Origin: Ophiobolus disseminans
Taxonomy: Eukaryota > Ascomycota > Dothideomycetes > Pleosporales > Phaeosphaeriaceae
NCBI GenBank assembly: GCA_010093685.1
Contig: MU006219.1
Span: 267,531-331,530 of the forward strand
Direction of reading: 5' to 3'
DNA length: 64,000 nt
This document shows, one piece after another, positions 33,147-44,632 of this stretch. The position numbers and the translations under genes are program-made. Each line of letters begins with the position of its first letter. Position 1 is the stretch's first letter. Under the pieces are notes generated by a model. It worked only from the letters and a program-made list of their open reading frames with translations. It had not been told where the DNA came from and made no database searches.

Positions 33147-34798
33147 ATGTGCTGGCACAGGGCGGCAGTCACAAGGCTGAGGCACACTAACGAGAAATCT
33201 AGGCAAGCCATCCTACAACTACTTTCAAGGCTGATTGAGAACTGTTCCAAAAAGACGGCATGTCCTTGCTGCTTGCATCTCACCTTCTTGAAGCGGCGCT
33301 CACAAAAGACAACCTTGTTGAGTCTCGAGTGCGTGACTTTTTTACCCATTTGTACACGATCTGAAAACCCGATATCTCAACAGCTACAAAAATGGGTTAT
33401 AAAATCAAAAATCTGGTCTCGTCATTTAGTTCGCATTGTCCTTGTTCTCCCTTTGTTCATGTGGCCATTATGTCTTTTTCTACCCCCCACAATGGCTGTA
33501 CCGAACATCAGAGGTAACATGTTGAAGCTGACTGCAGGTTGGGTCTCAATTTCACTTGGTGTGCCACTTCTATGTGTTATCATATTGGAATGGAAAGGTC
33601 ACAATAATCGATCTGGAAAATCTCTTTTCATTAGCGAAAGGTATGTACTGTGCTACAAGCAATTCGTGAGTATGTACTCTCGAGCGATTCAAGCTGACAA
33701 TGCAAGACCTGGCCAAACATCGCGCTGTTCCAGGGGAGCCAGGCTGCGACAATCTACCGTATACGTGAAGTATGGCAAACCAATAAGCCTTCTTACCTTC
33801 TGGGAACGTTGCAAAACACAAGCCAGTCCCAATGTCACAGGCGGCATGATCGGATATTTGGGCTGTTTGGACTATGCCCTGATGCCATCAAATATCTGCC
33901 GGAGCCAAACTATGAGACAGACTTGACAGCAACAACACTCGCCATAGCTAGAACTTACATGACAAAAACCTCGCTCGATATTATCTTGTTGGCTCCACAT
34001 CGTCATGGGCGCGATGGCTTACCATCTTGGTGTCCCGATCTTTTTCGATTCGACGAACACCCTCCTGACAGCCGCATCATTGCTTGTTTGCTCAACCAGC
34101 GCGCAGAAAACCCTGCTGAGATCGACGATCAAACGTGGAACGCCACCGACACAGCTCAACCAGACTTTACAATCTCCGAGAACGTCTTCATGACAGCTGC
34201 AGTTCGGGTAGCGAGCATCCGCAGCCTGGGACGCGCTTGGAACGATGACAACACAAGCGAATATCCAATGCACGATAGCAGCTGGAGTCGAGTTATCAGT
34301 TCACGTCGGTTGCGCAAAGAGATGTATAAGGCTATGCTGGAAGATCACTCCAGATATAATGGCAAGCGAGATTCTTTCAGTCCTAAGGGTTGCGCCACCC
34401 TAGGCTACACTTTTGTGAGAACCTTTCTCGCAAGCCACGACCAAACCGATGTTGAACAGGAAGATAGTTACTTCATTCGCTGGATCCGCGCAAACAGAGC
34501 GTTCTTTACAGGTGTTACAACACTCGAACGTCACGCAGAGAAGCTGTTGTACCCTGTGCTGACGTATGGTTGGAGTGCATGGGACGCTAGGTATTACACA
34601 GAGCCCAACTTCGAAACGTTCCGAGCACATTTAGAGGAAGTTGCAAAGACCAACATGAGGTTGATGTGCTTGGACAAACGTCCAAAAAGTCGAATTGGTT
34701 GGGCAGCACCCGGAGCTCGCTTGTTGGACGAGGTATTCTTGCTACCTGGCTGCAGTCGACCTGTTGTGCTACGTCGCAAAGAAGATGGAAAGTACTAG
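33147..34798 (+). CDS. HET-type (heterokaryon incompatibility-like) protein with N-terminal membrane region
   Basis: Two exons, 33147-33665 and 33707-34798, joined across a 41-bp intron (GTGAGT donor, GCTGAC branch, GCAAG acceptor), give about 536 residues. The second exon carries the C-terminal pattern of fungal HET-domain proteins: LFQGSQAATIYRIREVW, then YLLGTLQ, HRRHDRIFGLFGLCPDA, PSWCPDLF and, near the end, GARLLDEVFLLPGCSRPVVL. The N-terminal HET core is not visible. Instead there are two hydrophobic stretches near residues 96-113 and 128-148, suggesting membrane attachment. HET proteins trigger cell death on contact with non-self; with no HET core that role is uncertain. The first ATG is weakly supported, and a longer or different 5' exon could exist. 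It may be a truncated or chimeric derivative. Confidence 0.68.
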
Positions 34799-35003
34799 CT
34801 GATACGAGATGCGATCGTGATTGGGGCAATGGAGGGTGAGATTTGGAAGAAGGCATCGGCAAATGAAGTGCAGCGTATTGAGATCGTCTGAGAGAGAAGG
34901 TTAGTCAGCTGTTGGTACCGAATAATTTCATCAATATATATTCCTCTTCTTCTTTGAGATCAAATAGCAAGAACGAAGAGGGATGCCAATACAATACATT
35001 GCC

Positions 35004-35995
35004 TCAGCCAGCACATGCATCAAAGATCGCGTACATTCCCTTTGTCCCTTTTCCTCCTTCCCTTTGTTCCACCGGCACGTTACCATTCAACCACATGCGA
35101 TGATAACTCAGTTCTGCATATTTCCAGCCCAGCTCTTCAAAGAGTTTCATGCCCTCCGCATTCGGGCCAAAACTCTCAGCAACGAAGCTTCCAGATTTTC
35201 TGGTATAATCGTTCATCAACTTGTGCAGCAGCTGTCGAGCTTGCGAGTAAGATGCCGCATACAAAGGGCCAACACGAACTCCGTCTTGACAGTGACGCGC
35301 GTAAATGAAGCCGGTGATTTCACCATCTAAGACGATTGCATAGCCAAGGGCATACAGGCGGGATGTGAGAATGCCGGTGGCCCAGTACGCGGAGCGATCA
35401 AGACCAGTGTGCTCGAGGTCGAGTTTTGACAACAACCTCGGGTCGATGTCGCGGATATCTTGCAACTCGACTGCATCGTCTAGGCTCCATGTGACATTGA
35501 TGGGCTCCGTCTCCAAGGATGCACGCGCCATGAGGGGAATGCGGGCGCAGTCAACGAAGCCGCGGCGCTTGTACGTCTCAACCTGCATCTCAACGCCATC
35601 GAGTCCAATGACCGTCGTACCAGCGGTTCGAAACACGAGCTCCATCTCTTTCCATAGTTCACGGCCGAGGCCTTTGCCACGAAATGCAGCGTTTATTATG
35701 AAGAAACCAACCCATGCCGTGCCGTTGGGGTAGATGAAAGGTACAACCATTCCTTCTGGCTTCTCGGTCGAGTCGGGAATCAGGAGAAGCCAGTTGTTGC
35801 CGTTTCCGGCAACTTCATAATGAACTTTGGCGTCGTCGACTGCGCGATTCTTGATGGTTCGTCAGACAATGCTCTCGAGAGCATGGTGAAGAATCGACAG
35901 ACCCAGCCAAGCTCTTGCATCAAGGGCCACCACAGAGCTTTTGCTTCTTCGATGCTTGTGGCAGAGCGGACAGCAAACCCTGGGGTTTTGGCCAT
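35004..35995 (-). CDS. GNAT-family N-acetyltransferase
   Basis: Two exons, 35995-35903 and 35849-35004, joined across a 53-bp intron (GTCTGT donor, TCTGAC branch, ATCAAG acceptor), encode about 312 residues. The N-terminal GNAT fold contains the acetyl-CoA-binding loop RGKGLGRELW, preceded by WVGFFIINAAF. The C-terminal half (DPRLLSKLDLEHTGLDRS, GYAIVLDGEITGFIYARH, FGPNAEGMKLFEELGWK) matches the second domain seen in YitH-like two-domain acetyltransferases. The substrate is unknown. There is no targeting signal. It is convergent with the HET-type gene, with 205 bp between stops. Confidence 0.88.
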
Positions 35996-36377
35996 GATCA
36001 AGGCAAGAAAAGTGCGTATTGAACCGAGATTTGGAAAATGACCGTTAAAACATTCGAATCTCTCCGAGGACTCGATGCTGAGAACGCGGCCATCGGTCAG
36101 CAGTGACGTAATTTTGCGAAGTCATGCAGGCGCGCTTACTACAGTCCGACGCTCGCGCTAATATTTCAAACGGTCAATCACATAGCCCAACTCAGTTGCT
36201 CTCAGAGAGTAGTTGTATGACGAAAGCAGGGTGGAATGAAGGAGGCGCGTTGGAGAAGAAAGCTTGGCCTCCAATGACTTGAAAAGAATTAGGTAATCAT
36301 CAAAAATGACTCGTGCGTTAGAGTCAACGAAATCTCCCCGCAACACTCCCGCGCCCACCATTCACAATCGCGCAAAA
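35996..36377. other. Divergent promoter region, GNAT and NCS6
   Basis: These 382 bp lie between two divergent genes. The NCS6 frame is open upstream to 36306, but the conserved start is at 36378. Confidence 0.45.
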
Positions 36378-37768
36378 ATGGCACCCTCTCCTTGCGCATT
36401 ATGTCATACGAATCGTGCCCTGATACTGCGACCCAAAGACCACTCCAAGCTCTGCAAAACATGCTTCATCAGCGTCTTCGAGACCGAAATCCACCACACA
36501 ATCACCATGAACGCGCTCTTCAAGCGCGGCGAGAAGATTGCCATAGGCGCTTCAGGTGGCAAAGATAGCACTGTATTAGCCAGCGTTCTCAAGACGCTGA
36601 ACGAGCGCTACGACTATGGTCTAGACCTCATACTACTGTCCATCGATGAAGGCATAAAGGGCTACAGAGACGATAGTCTGGAGACTGTGAAGAGGAACGC
36701 CGAGCAATATGGCATGGACCTGACGATATTGGGATACGATGAGCTATATGGATGGACCATGGACCAAGTAGTAGAGCAAGTGGGCAAGAAGGGAAACTGC
36801 ACGTACTGTGGCGTATTCAGACGGCAAGCGTTGGATCGTGGGGCGGCGAGGCTGGGTGTGAAGCACGTAGTTACTGGGCACAATGCTGATGACGTTGCTG
36901 AGACAGTATTAATGAACTGTAAGTCGATGACCCCAGGCCCAGCACGATATCGGGGCTGACACAAGCAGTACTAAGGGGTGATCTTCCAAGACTATCGCGC
37001 ACCACCTCCATTATCACATCCACACCCTCCGCTTCGAGCGATCCAGCCTCAAATACGAACATTAAGCGCAGCAAACCGCTAAAGTACGCATACGAGAAGG
37101 AGATCGTCCTATACGCACACCACAAGCACTTAGACTACTTCAGCACGGAGTGCATATACTCGCCTGAAGCCTTCCGTGGCAGCGCACGAGCCCTGATTAA
37201 GAACCTCGAGCGAGTTCGACCCAGCGCTATATTGGACGTCGTGAGAAGTGGGGAAGACATGGCAAAGCTGGTACCTGGCAGCGACGAAGGATGTGGTGGC
37301 GCTTGTTCGAGCAATGTGCCAATAGCCGAGGAAGAGGAGGGCGGGTGTGGAAGCGCAGCTGGAAGAACTGTGGGCGGCGACATGGAAAACATGGAGAAGC
37401 AGCTTGCGCAGAACGATACTGCAGCGGACAATGACCTCGAAATCGAAATCACAGCGAAGAGCCTCCAGAAAGCGAAGCAACACAATCGGCACGACAGCGC
37501 CGCAGTGCCTCTCGCAAACGGCAAGAAGACCAAAAAGGGCGTCACCCCGCGGAAGACGAACAAGCAAGTCATGGGCCAGTGCAAAATCTGCGGATACCTA
37601 TCGAGTCAAGAAGTCTGCAAAGCATGCGTCCTGCTCGAAGGCCTGAACAAAGGGCGCCCGAAAAACAAGATCGAAGTCGGCTACGAAGTCCAAGACGTGC
37701 AGCAAAGAGACCAAGGCGCTGACGGCGTTGCGGACGTCATGCAGCGCACCAGTATCGGCGGAGACTGA
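36378..37768 (+). CDS. NCS6: Cytoplasmic tRNA 2-thiolation protein 1 (Ncs6/Ctu1)
   Basis: Two exons, 36378-36918 and 36969-37768 (GTAAGT donor, GGCTGAC branch, AAGCAG acceptor), encode about 446 residues. The N-terminal CALC and CKTC pairs form the zinc site. The PP-loop SGGKDS at residues 59-64 activates tRNA by adenylation. Later GNCTYCGVFRR, GHNADDVAETVLMNLLRGD and the terminal zinc finger (CKICGYLSSQEVCKACVLLEGLNKG) are diagnostic. With Ncs2/Ctu2 and the sulfur carrier Urm1 it thiolates U34 of tRNA-Lys, -Glu and -Gln in the cytoplasm. An insert of about 100 residues rich in Glu, Gly, Ser and Asn between YSPEAFRGSARALIKNL and the last finger makes it longer than yeast Ncs6 (about 360 residues). 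Confidence 0.95.
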
Positions 37769-38340
37769 ACGTGGTACTACAGGGAATAAGCCATGATCTA
37801 GCGACCAGGCATGCGAACCACGCAAAGTCTGACACAAGACAACGGCTCATGATGCCAAGGCCTTCGACGCGCTCACACTCAACCACGACTTCCGGACAGG
37901 GGGTCGTGGCACGTGGGACCCGCAAATCAACGTGACCTGTCAGAAGTGAGCACTGTCTCGGTTGTACCGTCACTATCACCCAAGGGCACACGCGGGAAAG
38001 GCATGCGATGCTTCATCACAGGCACTGCGTGTTGCCTTTTATGCGTCGCGTCACGGCACGGTGCCGTTGTCATCAAGGTATAGCCTGTTGGTAGATTTGT
38101 ACCTCTGTAAGGGCCAACAAACCAATGAATACAAGGAAGCACGCAAAGAGAAGAAGAATTGAAGCCATGAAATTATTATGTGTCTAGAACATGCCATTTT
38201 GAATCCGTCCATGTGACAGTAGCCGAGCACAGCTCAACAAAGATACACCACACAACAGCTAGTAATACCAACACGCGATGCCGCATCTCGCACCGTATTC
38301 GTGTCAATCACCAACCCGTAGTGCCCCGATCTAAACCCAT
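37769..38340. other. Convergent intergenic region
   Basis: These 572 bp between the 3' ends of NCS6 (+) and the GH31 gene (-) have no supported gene. Confidence 0.4.
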
Positions 38341-41262
38341 TCAGATCGAAATATCGATCCCCCAGGCCCCAGTAAGTTTCCACGGCCCATCGACCGTGAC
38401 AGACTTCTTGCCCGCGTTGGAAGCGCCAAAGGAACCCAGCACTTCCACCTGCGAAACAGTGACACTCTCGCCGCTCGCGCCTGCGTACGCAAACGAACCG
38501 GTGGTGCTGAGCTTGCCGTCCTTGTAGGTGAACTCGATCAGGCTCGCAGATGGCTGCTCGATGCTCTCGCCGTCGTCGAGGTACAAGCTACCCTTTGCCG
38601 TGCCATCCGCGGCGGGCGCGACCATGAGTGTAAGATCCTCCTTGCGCAGAAGCTTGGTGGTGTTGGCGCTGTTCTTGCGGTGTGGGATGATGCTGCCGCC
38701 GCGGACGTGGATGGGGATGTCAGTATACGAGACATTAGACTGTGTGACGTTTGCACCCTGTCCATCGATTGCTGCGCCGGTCCAGTAGTCGTAGAAGCGG
38801 TCTTTGGGCAGGTAGTATGTCACTGTGTCTGAGTAGTCTTGTGTGACGGGCGAGATGAGGAGCGTGTCGCCGTAGAACCACTGGTCCTGAATGCCGAAGG
38901 TGTTGGAGTCTTCGGGGTACAGGAAAAAGAGTGGGTTGATCATGGGCGTGCCGTCCTCGGACTGGCGGTGCAGGGCAGTGTAGATGTAGTCGAGCAGCTT
39001 GTAGCGTGTGGCGATGGCCTTCTTGGCTGCTTCGGCGACAATGGGCCACTGGTAGAACTCCTGCCTGCGAGTGCTGAGTTCGGCGTGGTTGCGGTAGAAG
39101 GGTTGGAATGCACCCAACATCGCCCAGCGCGCGCACATGTACTGATCGGCGTCACCGTTGAAACCGCATACATCGGATCCAACAAGGGGCATCTGATGCA
39201 TAGAGACAAAGGCGAGCATCTGGCGGATTGAGGTGCGGTAATGTTCCCATGAAGAGAAGTTGTCGCCGCTGGAATACCATGTTAGTCTGCGTCTCATCAA
39301 CAATTTATACATTGACACTTACAACCAGTGGGTAGCTTTGCGACCAGTGCCCGCCCAAGTAGATCGAGTAAGCACAAAAGGCCGGAGTCCAGAGCGCCGA
39401 GATAGCATGGCATCATAAGTAGCATGTGCCATTGTGTGGCCGTGCAGGTTGTGCGTGTCGTACTGCCGGCTTCCATCGTGGTTCGAAGTATTGGTATAGA
39501 TGGTCTTTTGGGTCAATTTACCGACCAGATTGCTGATTTGATACTTTGGGTTGAACCAGTCCCGATCTTGGAAGCCTTTCGATGTGCCAGAGTCCTCCTC
39601 AATGTCGCGCGTCTCGACAGACTCGACATTGCGGACCTCGACACCACGGACCTTGACATCACGGAACTCGACATCACGGACTTCGACATCACGGACCTTT
39701 GGGCTTGAAGACCCAGGCTGGAACGAAGCAGGGAATCCTGGAATTGGGCGGCCGGTGTTTGGGCGTGGCGCGTTTCCGGGAAGCGGTGGAGTTCCATCGC
39801 GTTTCGCCTTTGCACGCGGTTCACATTTCTCGTCATCACAGAAGTTCGATGCCTCGTTCATGTCCACCCAAAGACCATCCAAGTCGATACCAGTGTCCTT
39901 GTCGAAGAAAGCTCCGATCTCGCTCGTCCACCACTTGTTTGTCTTGGGTGATAACCAGTCCGGCCAAGCCACTTCACCAGGCCACTGGACACCGAGTATG
40001 TTTGATCTATCTGCTCCTTTCAGGAAGACGTCAGAGTCGATGCCGCGCTGATAGGGTGCGTAGTTGCCCACAGCATGAATGCCAGGATCAAGAATGAGAA
40101 CATAGCGCTGGTCGCGCTGATGAAGTGTTGTGACAAGCTCTCGCATCTTCGGTATAGGAAAGCGATCAGGGTCGGTTGTAAAATCTTCGCGCAGATGCAT
40201 GTAGTCGATGTCAGTCCACATAACCTCCAGCGGAATGCCTGCAGTCGAGTAGTTGCCCACGACCTCGGCCACCATGTTGACATCCCAATAACCGAAACGA
40301 CACTGATGGAAGCCAAGGGTCCAGTACGGATACATTGCGGAGTGACCAACAACGTCGGCGTACTGCTTTGACACCTCAACGGGGCTCTTGCCGGCCATAA
40401 AGTACAGATCGATAATCCCACCAATGGTGTTGTACTCGAGATACTGGGAACCCTGATCCTGAGCCAAATCGATGTTCATGGGGGTTGAGTTGAGGAGAAA
40501 TACAGCGTGAGTGCCTTTGGCCCCACGGTGGTCAAAGTAGACAGGATGTGATCCATAGAGGTTTTGCTTTTGCGGGATGTTGGGCGCTTCCGCGTTCATC
40601 AATCCACGCTGATATTTGGTGCCGAGACGGAAATTGTCGCTATGCTCGCCGAGACCGTAGATGTTGGGATCATTCGGAAGCTTGGTGCGCAGGCGTACAT
40701 ATTGCTTCTCGAACACCAGTGGTACAGAGGAGGTATCGAAAAGTATTTCACCATTCTCCTTGCGCTTCACGGTGAACGAGAACGGCTTCTCGACGATGTC
40801 GAACTGCAGAGCGGCGCCGGACGACGCGGCCTGTTCGTTCTCGGGCCGTGGCAGTACCTCCTCTTGGACCTGAAAGGCTTGCAGGCCAGCATCGTAGATC
40901 TTGACGTGGAGACGATCGTCTATGAAGTGTCAGAATGATTTTCACCCGGAAAGTTCAGAGCAACCGCAAAGTGTAGTCGCATTGCGTCACCACTTACTAG
41001 TCTGGTACTCGACAACCAGCTTGAGGTCCTTGATGTCGTCACTGTAAACGTTGCAGGCGTCTCCAGCAAGGGTGAGGTCGGCCGTGAGGCTCGAGTCAGT
41101 CTTGACTACATTTGAAGCCGCATACCCAGGGCAGGCATTGGGGTTGGCGTCGCGGGCTTGGAGAATGCTAGCTGCTTCTTGTGGTACGCCGTTGTGGGGG
41201 TGAGGCGCTGCAAGAGCGGTACCGGCGCACAAGGCGAGCCAAAGTAGTAACTTGTTGAACAT
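38341..41262 (-). CDS. Secreted GH31 alpha-glucosidase with pentapeptide-repeat insert
   Basis: Three exons, 41262-40998, 40919-39323 and 39268-38341, joined across two introns with GTAAGT donors, encode about 929 residues. A signal peptide is clear (MFNKLLLWLALCAGTALA). The glycoside hydrolase family 31 core contains YGLGEHSDNFRL, EVMWTDIDYM, the nucleophile block DGLWVDMNEASNF and the later VGSDVCGFNGDAD. Such enzymes release glucose from maltose and starch ends outside the cell. Between the nucleophile and the second half lies a Pro-rich stretch, then repeats of VRDVE type, which I do not expect in this family. The first intron joins VEYQTN to DDRLHVKIYDAG, as in other members. The second gives HWFGDNFSSW, where HWLGDN is commoner. 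A TATA-like element lies 69-76 bp upstream of the ATG. Confidence 0.94.
39620..39694 (-). repeat. 15-bp tandem repeat in the GH31 gene (VRDVE pentapeptide)
   Basis: Five 15-bp units of the type ACCTCGACATCACGG (plus-strand view) are in tandem. On the coding strand they encode VRDVE-like pentapeptides, and the protein region reads VRDVEVRDVEFRDVKVRGVE. The unit length is a multiple of three, so copy-number change keeps the frame. Confidence 0.85.
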
Positions 41263-41330
41263 GTTGACTCGCAAAGTTGTCGCTGATGTTGCTCAAAGGT
41301 GTTCGTGGAGAGTTTGAGGCGCCGGTGTAA

Positions 41331-41338
41331 GGTTTATA
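41331..41338 (-). promoter_or_regulatory. TATA-like element of the GH31 gene
   Basis: The minus strand reads TATAAACC 69-76 bp before the start codon at 41262. Confidence 0.45.
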
Positions 41339-42865
41339 TTAGGGGAGGGGATACAAGCGCCTTAGCCAGCGCGTTTGTCGTGAAGTAATAGAATCGCCCA
41401 ATGACCCTGAATTACGCTGCTCCTGATCCACTGTTGTCGTGCGCTTACTAGATCTGGATTGAATCGTGCGGTGTACGCATGATTCTCCAAGTGAATACCT
41501 ATGTATGGACGCTCTTGGAAGCATTGCGCTGTGACGACAGTCTGAGGTAGCTAGCCTGGTAAATAGCCGGGAACATGACCAAATCATTCATAAGCAGCTC
41601 TTGTATGAAAAAGGAGGTGGCTCTTTGCAGCGAAGCTAACATGCACGCCTTTGGATTGCAGAAATGGAGGCCATGATGCTGGCAAGGTGCTAAGATGTGA
41701 GCTGCAAAGGAGTGCCCTAAGCAGATTAAAATGCCTGAAACATCTGAGACGATTAAAAGACCAGGTCTCAGGGTCGTACCTGCCTCACGGACACGCGACT
41801 GCGTATATTGGCTTCGTTCTAGGGAAGTCTTGACACGCGGTCATCGTCACTTCCCAAATCGGTCTCGAGGCATGGTTAGCAATACTGGCCTGGCATCCCA
41901 GATCCAAATCCAAATCTAGACCATCATGCTAACAGCACATGAAGTAAGACAACTGGCATTAAAGCTAGCAACGTGAAGTCTGATTGTGATGTCGGCTGCG
42001 GGTGTGCGTATCACTTGCAGGGGTCGTGTGAATTGTGGGCCGGGATCTTTGCTAAGCTTTTGTTAGCGCATGCAGCCCTCCGCATCACATGCCTGAAGAA
42101 ACTCATCTATGAGTGGCAGAGCCTCGCGGACTCATTTATATCCTGGTTGGGTGCCCAGCACTTTCGTCCGACTGTTCACCATCACAAGCCACAAGTCACT
42201 CTCATGTCACCAGTTTGATCCAGGCAGGAAGCGTTCCAGTGGAACACCGTTTGTTGACGTCCGATCAACTTGGTATGAAGGTACGGTGGTATACACGAAG
42301 GAATCTTGAGACGGCTCTTGAATGTTGGCACCGAAGAAGAGGAATGAGATTGGCCTGTAATTACTGCTCACCTCGGCCGGTACTTACTGTCTGACATTTG
42401 ACTTGTCCCTACCAGAGTGCGTTGTATGTTCCTATCATCCGTGTTGATTGTTGATAGCTGTTCGCAATTTCGTCTGCAATTAGGCGCCATTACTGCTGTG
42501 ATCTGTTGAGTCTTGGGTGCATGGGCTTCATGGTGTGGCATTCGAGCGCGGCCCGATTCCATCCGCAACAGTTGTAGAGTGGAGCGGATGCGAATTCGGC
42601 AATCAGCCTGCATGGCGGTGGCAGATGTGGGAGTCTGTTGTGTATTATGTCTGTCATCTGAAAAGCGAAGTGTCGATTCGATAGAAAGTGAGATACCATC
42701 GACGCGTGATGTCATCGGCAATTTCAGCCACACCCACGCCACTTCGCGATATCATATCGCTCTACAACACCAACGCTGGCAGCCCTCGACCGCCTCTTGA
42801 CTATTGCCGCGACATTTCTAGCTCTATACTGCGCACTACACATACTGCCAATACCAAGCTTCACT
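41339..42865. other. Long divergent intergenic region
   Basis: About 1.5 kb between the GH31 gene (-) and the MDP1 gene (+). Only short overlapping open frames occur. The region probably holds the regulatory sequence of the secreted glucosidase, but no motif is conspicuous. Confidence 0.4.
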
Positions 42866-43548
42866 ATGCCCCGCCGAAGCGGAATCTCGTCGTTAGCGAC
42901 CGACCCAACAACTACCACCACAACGCTTCCCGAAAAGACGCCTTGGCCGTCGACCTTCACGGATGGCCTGCCACTGCCGAAAATAGTAGTGTTTGATCTG
43001 GACTACACATTATGGCCTTTCTGGGTGGATACACACGTGTCCGGACCGCTCAAGGCGACAGAGGGCGGCTTGAAGGTCAAAGATAGATACGGCGAAGGCT
43101 ACGGCTTCTACAGCGACGTAGCAGGCGTACTGGAAGCGGTAAACTCATACCTTATGCATGTCAATACAGCAGAGACTGACTCGGTGCGTAGCTGAAAGCC
43201 AAGTCCATCCTCATCGGCGCCGCCTCGCGAACTAGCGCGCCTGATCTAGGCCGCGAAATGCTCAAGCTCCTCAAGATACCCAACGCATCTGTATCTTCCG
43301 GACGCGCGATAGACTACTTCGATCACATGCAAGTATACCCCGGCAGCAAGACGACGCACTTTACACGGATACACCGAGACAGTGGCATCGAGTACGACGA
43401 GATGTTATTCTTCGATGACGAGAGCAGGAACAAGAACGTCGAGGTACTAGGAGTCACCATGTGGCTGGTGAAAGACGGTGTCTCGAGAGACGAACTCGAC
43501 AATGGCATCAAAAGTTGGAGACAGAGGACGGGACGGACGAAGGCTTAG
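42866..43548 (+). CDS. Magnesium-dependent phosphatase-1 (MDP-1, HAD superfamily)
   Basis: Two exons, 42866-43138 and 43192-43548, joined across a 53-bp intron (GTAAAC donor, GACTGAC branch, GCGTAG acceptor), encode 209 residues. The HAD catalytic motif I is VVFDLDYTLWPFWVDTH (Asp44 and Asp46). ILIGAASRTSAPDLGREML provides motif II and the typical MDP segment. LFFDDESRNKNVEVLGV provides the acidic Mg2+ motif. MDP-1 proteins are small phosphatases acting on protein phosphotyrosine or sugar phosphates in vitro; the physiological substrate is unclear. The start at MPRRSGISS is chosen over an in-frame upstream non-ATG extension. Confidence 0.92.
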
Positions 43549-44632
43549 ACGTGGGCGGTTGACAACTCCGCATGCACGGTCACGACAACTCGGAAACGGA
43601 TAATACATAAGTTCGTTGACGCGATACTGCCGCGAATTGACTGATCGCTCGACTACGCGTGCATTTCTCTGGACCCACCAACGTGCCAGCTTCTTCATCT
43701 GACCCTGACCCGAAGTTTGGTACCGAACCCAACGAGCCCACAAGTCTTTCTCGAACCCTGCCCACCGCTATTCATTGCATCTCAAGACATATGTCTCTGC
43801 ACATGTATATATACGCTTCAACTTACCACCTCCTCCAGGAAGGAACCAGCTACCTATCACCCCCACGTATCCTCTGAGGCACGAGGAATTTGGTACTCGC
43901 TTTACAGCGATCGGTCCCCTTGCGTTCAGCTTCGACTGGACTGCATTATCCCGTTGCCGGTGAAGAGAACCAATACGGGTAGAGCCGTAAACCCTCTACA
44001 TCCTTCCTTTTTGGTGGGGAGTAGGGCAGTAGTTCGATTCGTCTCTTCTCGACCCTAGCGCTGGCGGGGTTAAGAATTTTACGTTATGAGGCCTATTCGG
44101 CGGTGTCGCATATTTTCTAGAGTTAGACGTTTCATCAATGTCTGTGATATATTGTTGGGTCGAATGGATGACACTATCTAAGCAGCAGCCAGCTGCAATA
44201 AAAAATATGTAGTTGTCTTAGATCACAAAGTTGGGATACAGTCAAAGCAGACGCCAGCCATAAAGTATTGCCGGTTATAGAACAGTACCTACGCAAGGTG
44301 CGTAGGCGGCGGTGCCGTATGCCAGATCCGGCATGATTGGTCGATTTTTGATGCGGCATGGAGAGCCAGCACTGCCCCACTAGCTCAGCCTGCTCGCAAC
44401 ACAGCTTACTCTGTATTAAGACCAGAAAAACATACGACCCCATTGGAAAGCTGTAACAACTATCACAAGAAGGAATGCCAGGTGTGTGCGCTCTCCTCTG
44501 CACCTGCTGGTGGCCCGCAACCGATGCTCCCAGAATCGAATGACCGCCATAAACGACATACGAAGACATTTTGATCTCTAAGCTTGCACGGGTCGTAGCC
44601 TCTTCCTCGTCGTCACTGCGGGCAAGCTGGTA
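43549..44632. other. Intergenic region
   Basis: About 1.1 kb between the MDP1 gene and the tandem kinase gene, both on the plus strand. No gene is supported. Confidence 0.4.

Noticed and set aside
37130..37584. Two minus-strand ORFs of about 145 residues
   Set aside because: Antisense to the second exon of NCS6.
38839..39231. 130-residue plus-strand ORF, with similar ones at 39551-40097
   Set aside because: Antisense to the GH31 alpha-glucosidase exons; no protein-like motif.
44029..44040. GTTCGATTCG, resembling a tRNA T-loop
   Set aside because: No matching acceptor stem, D-arm or A-box could be found around it.
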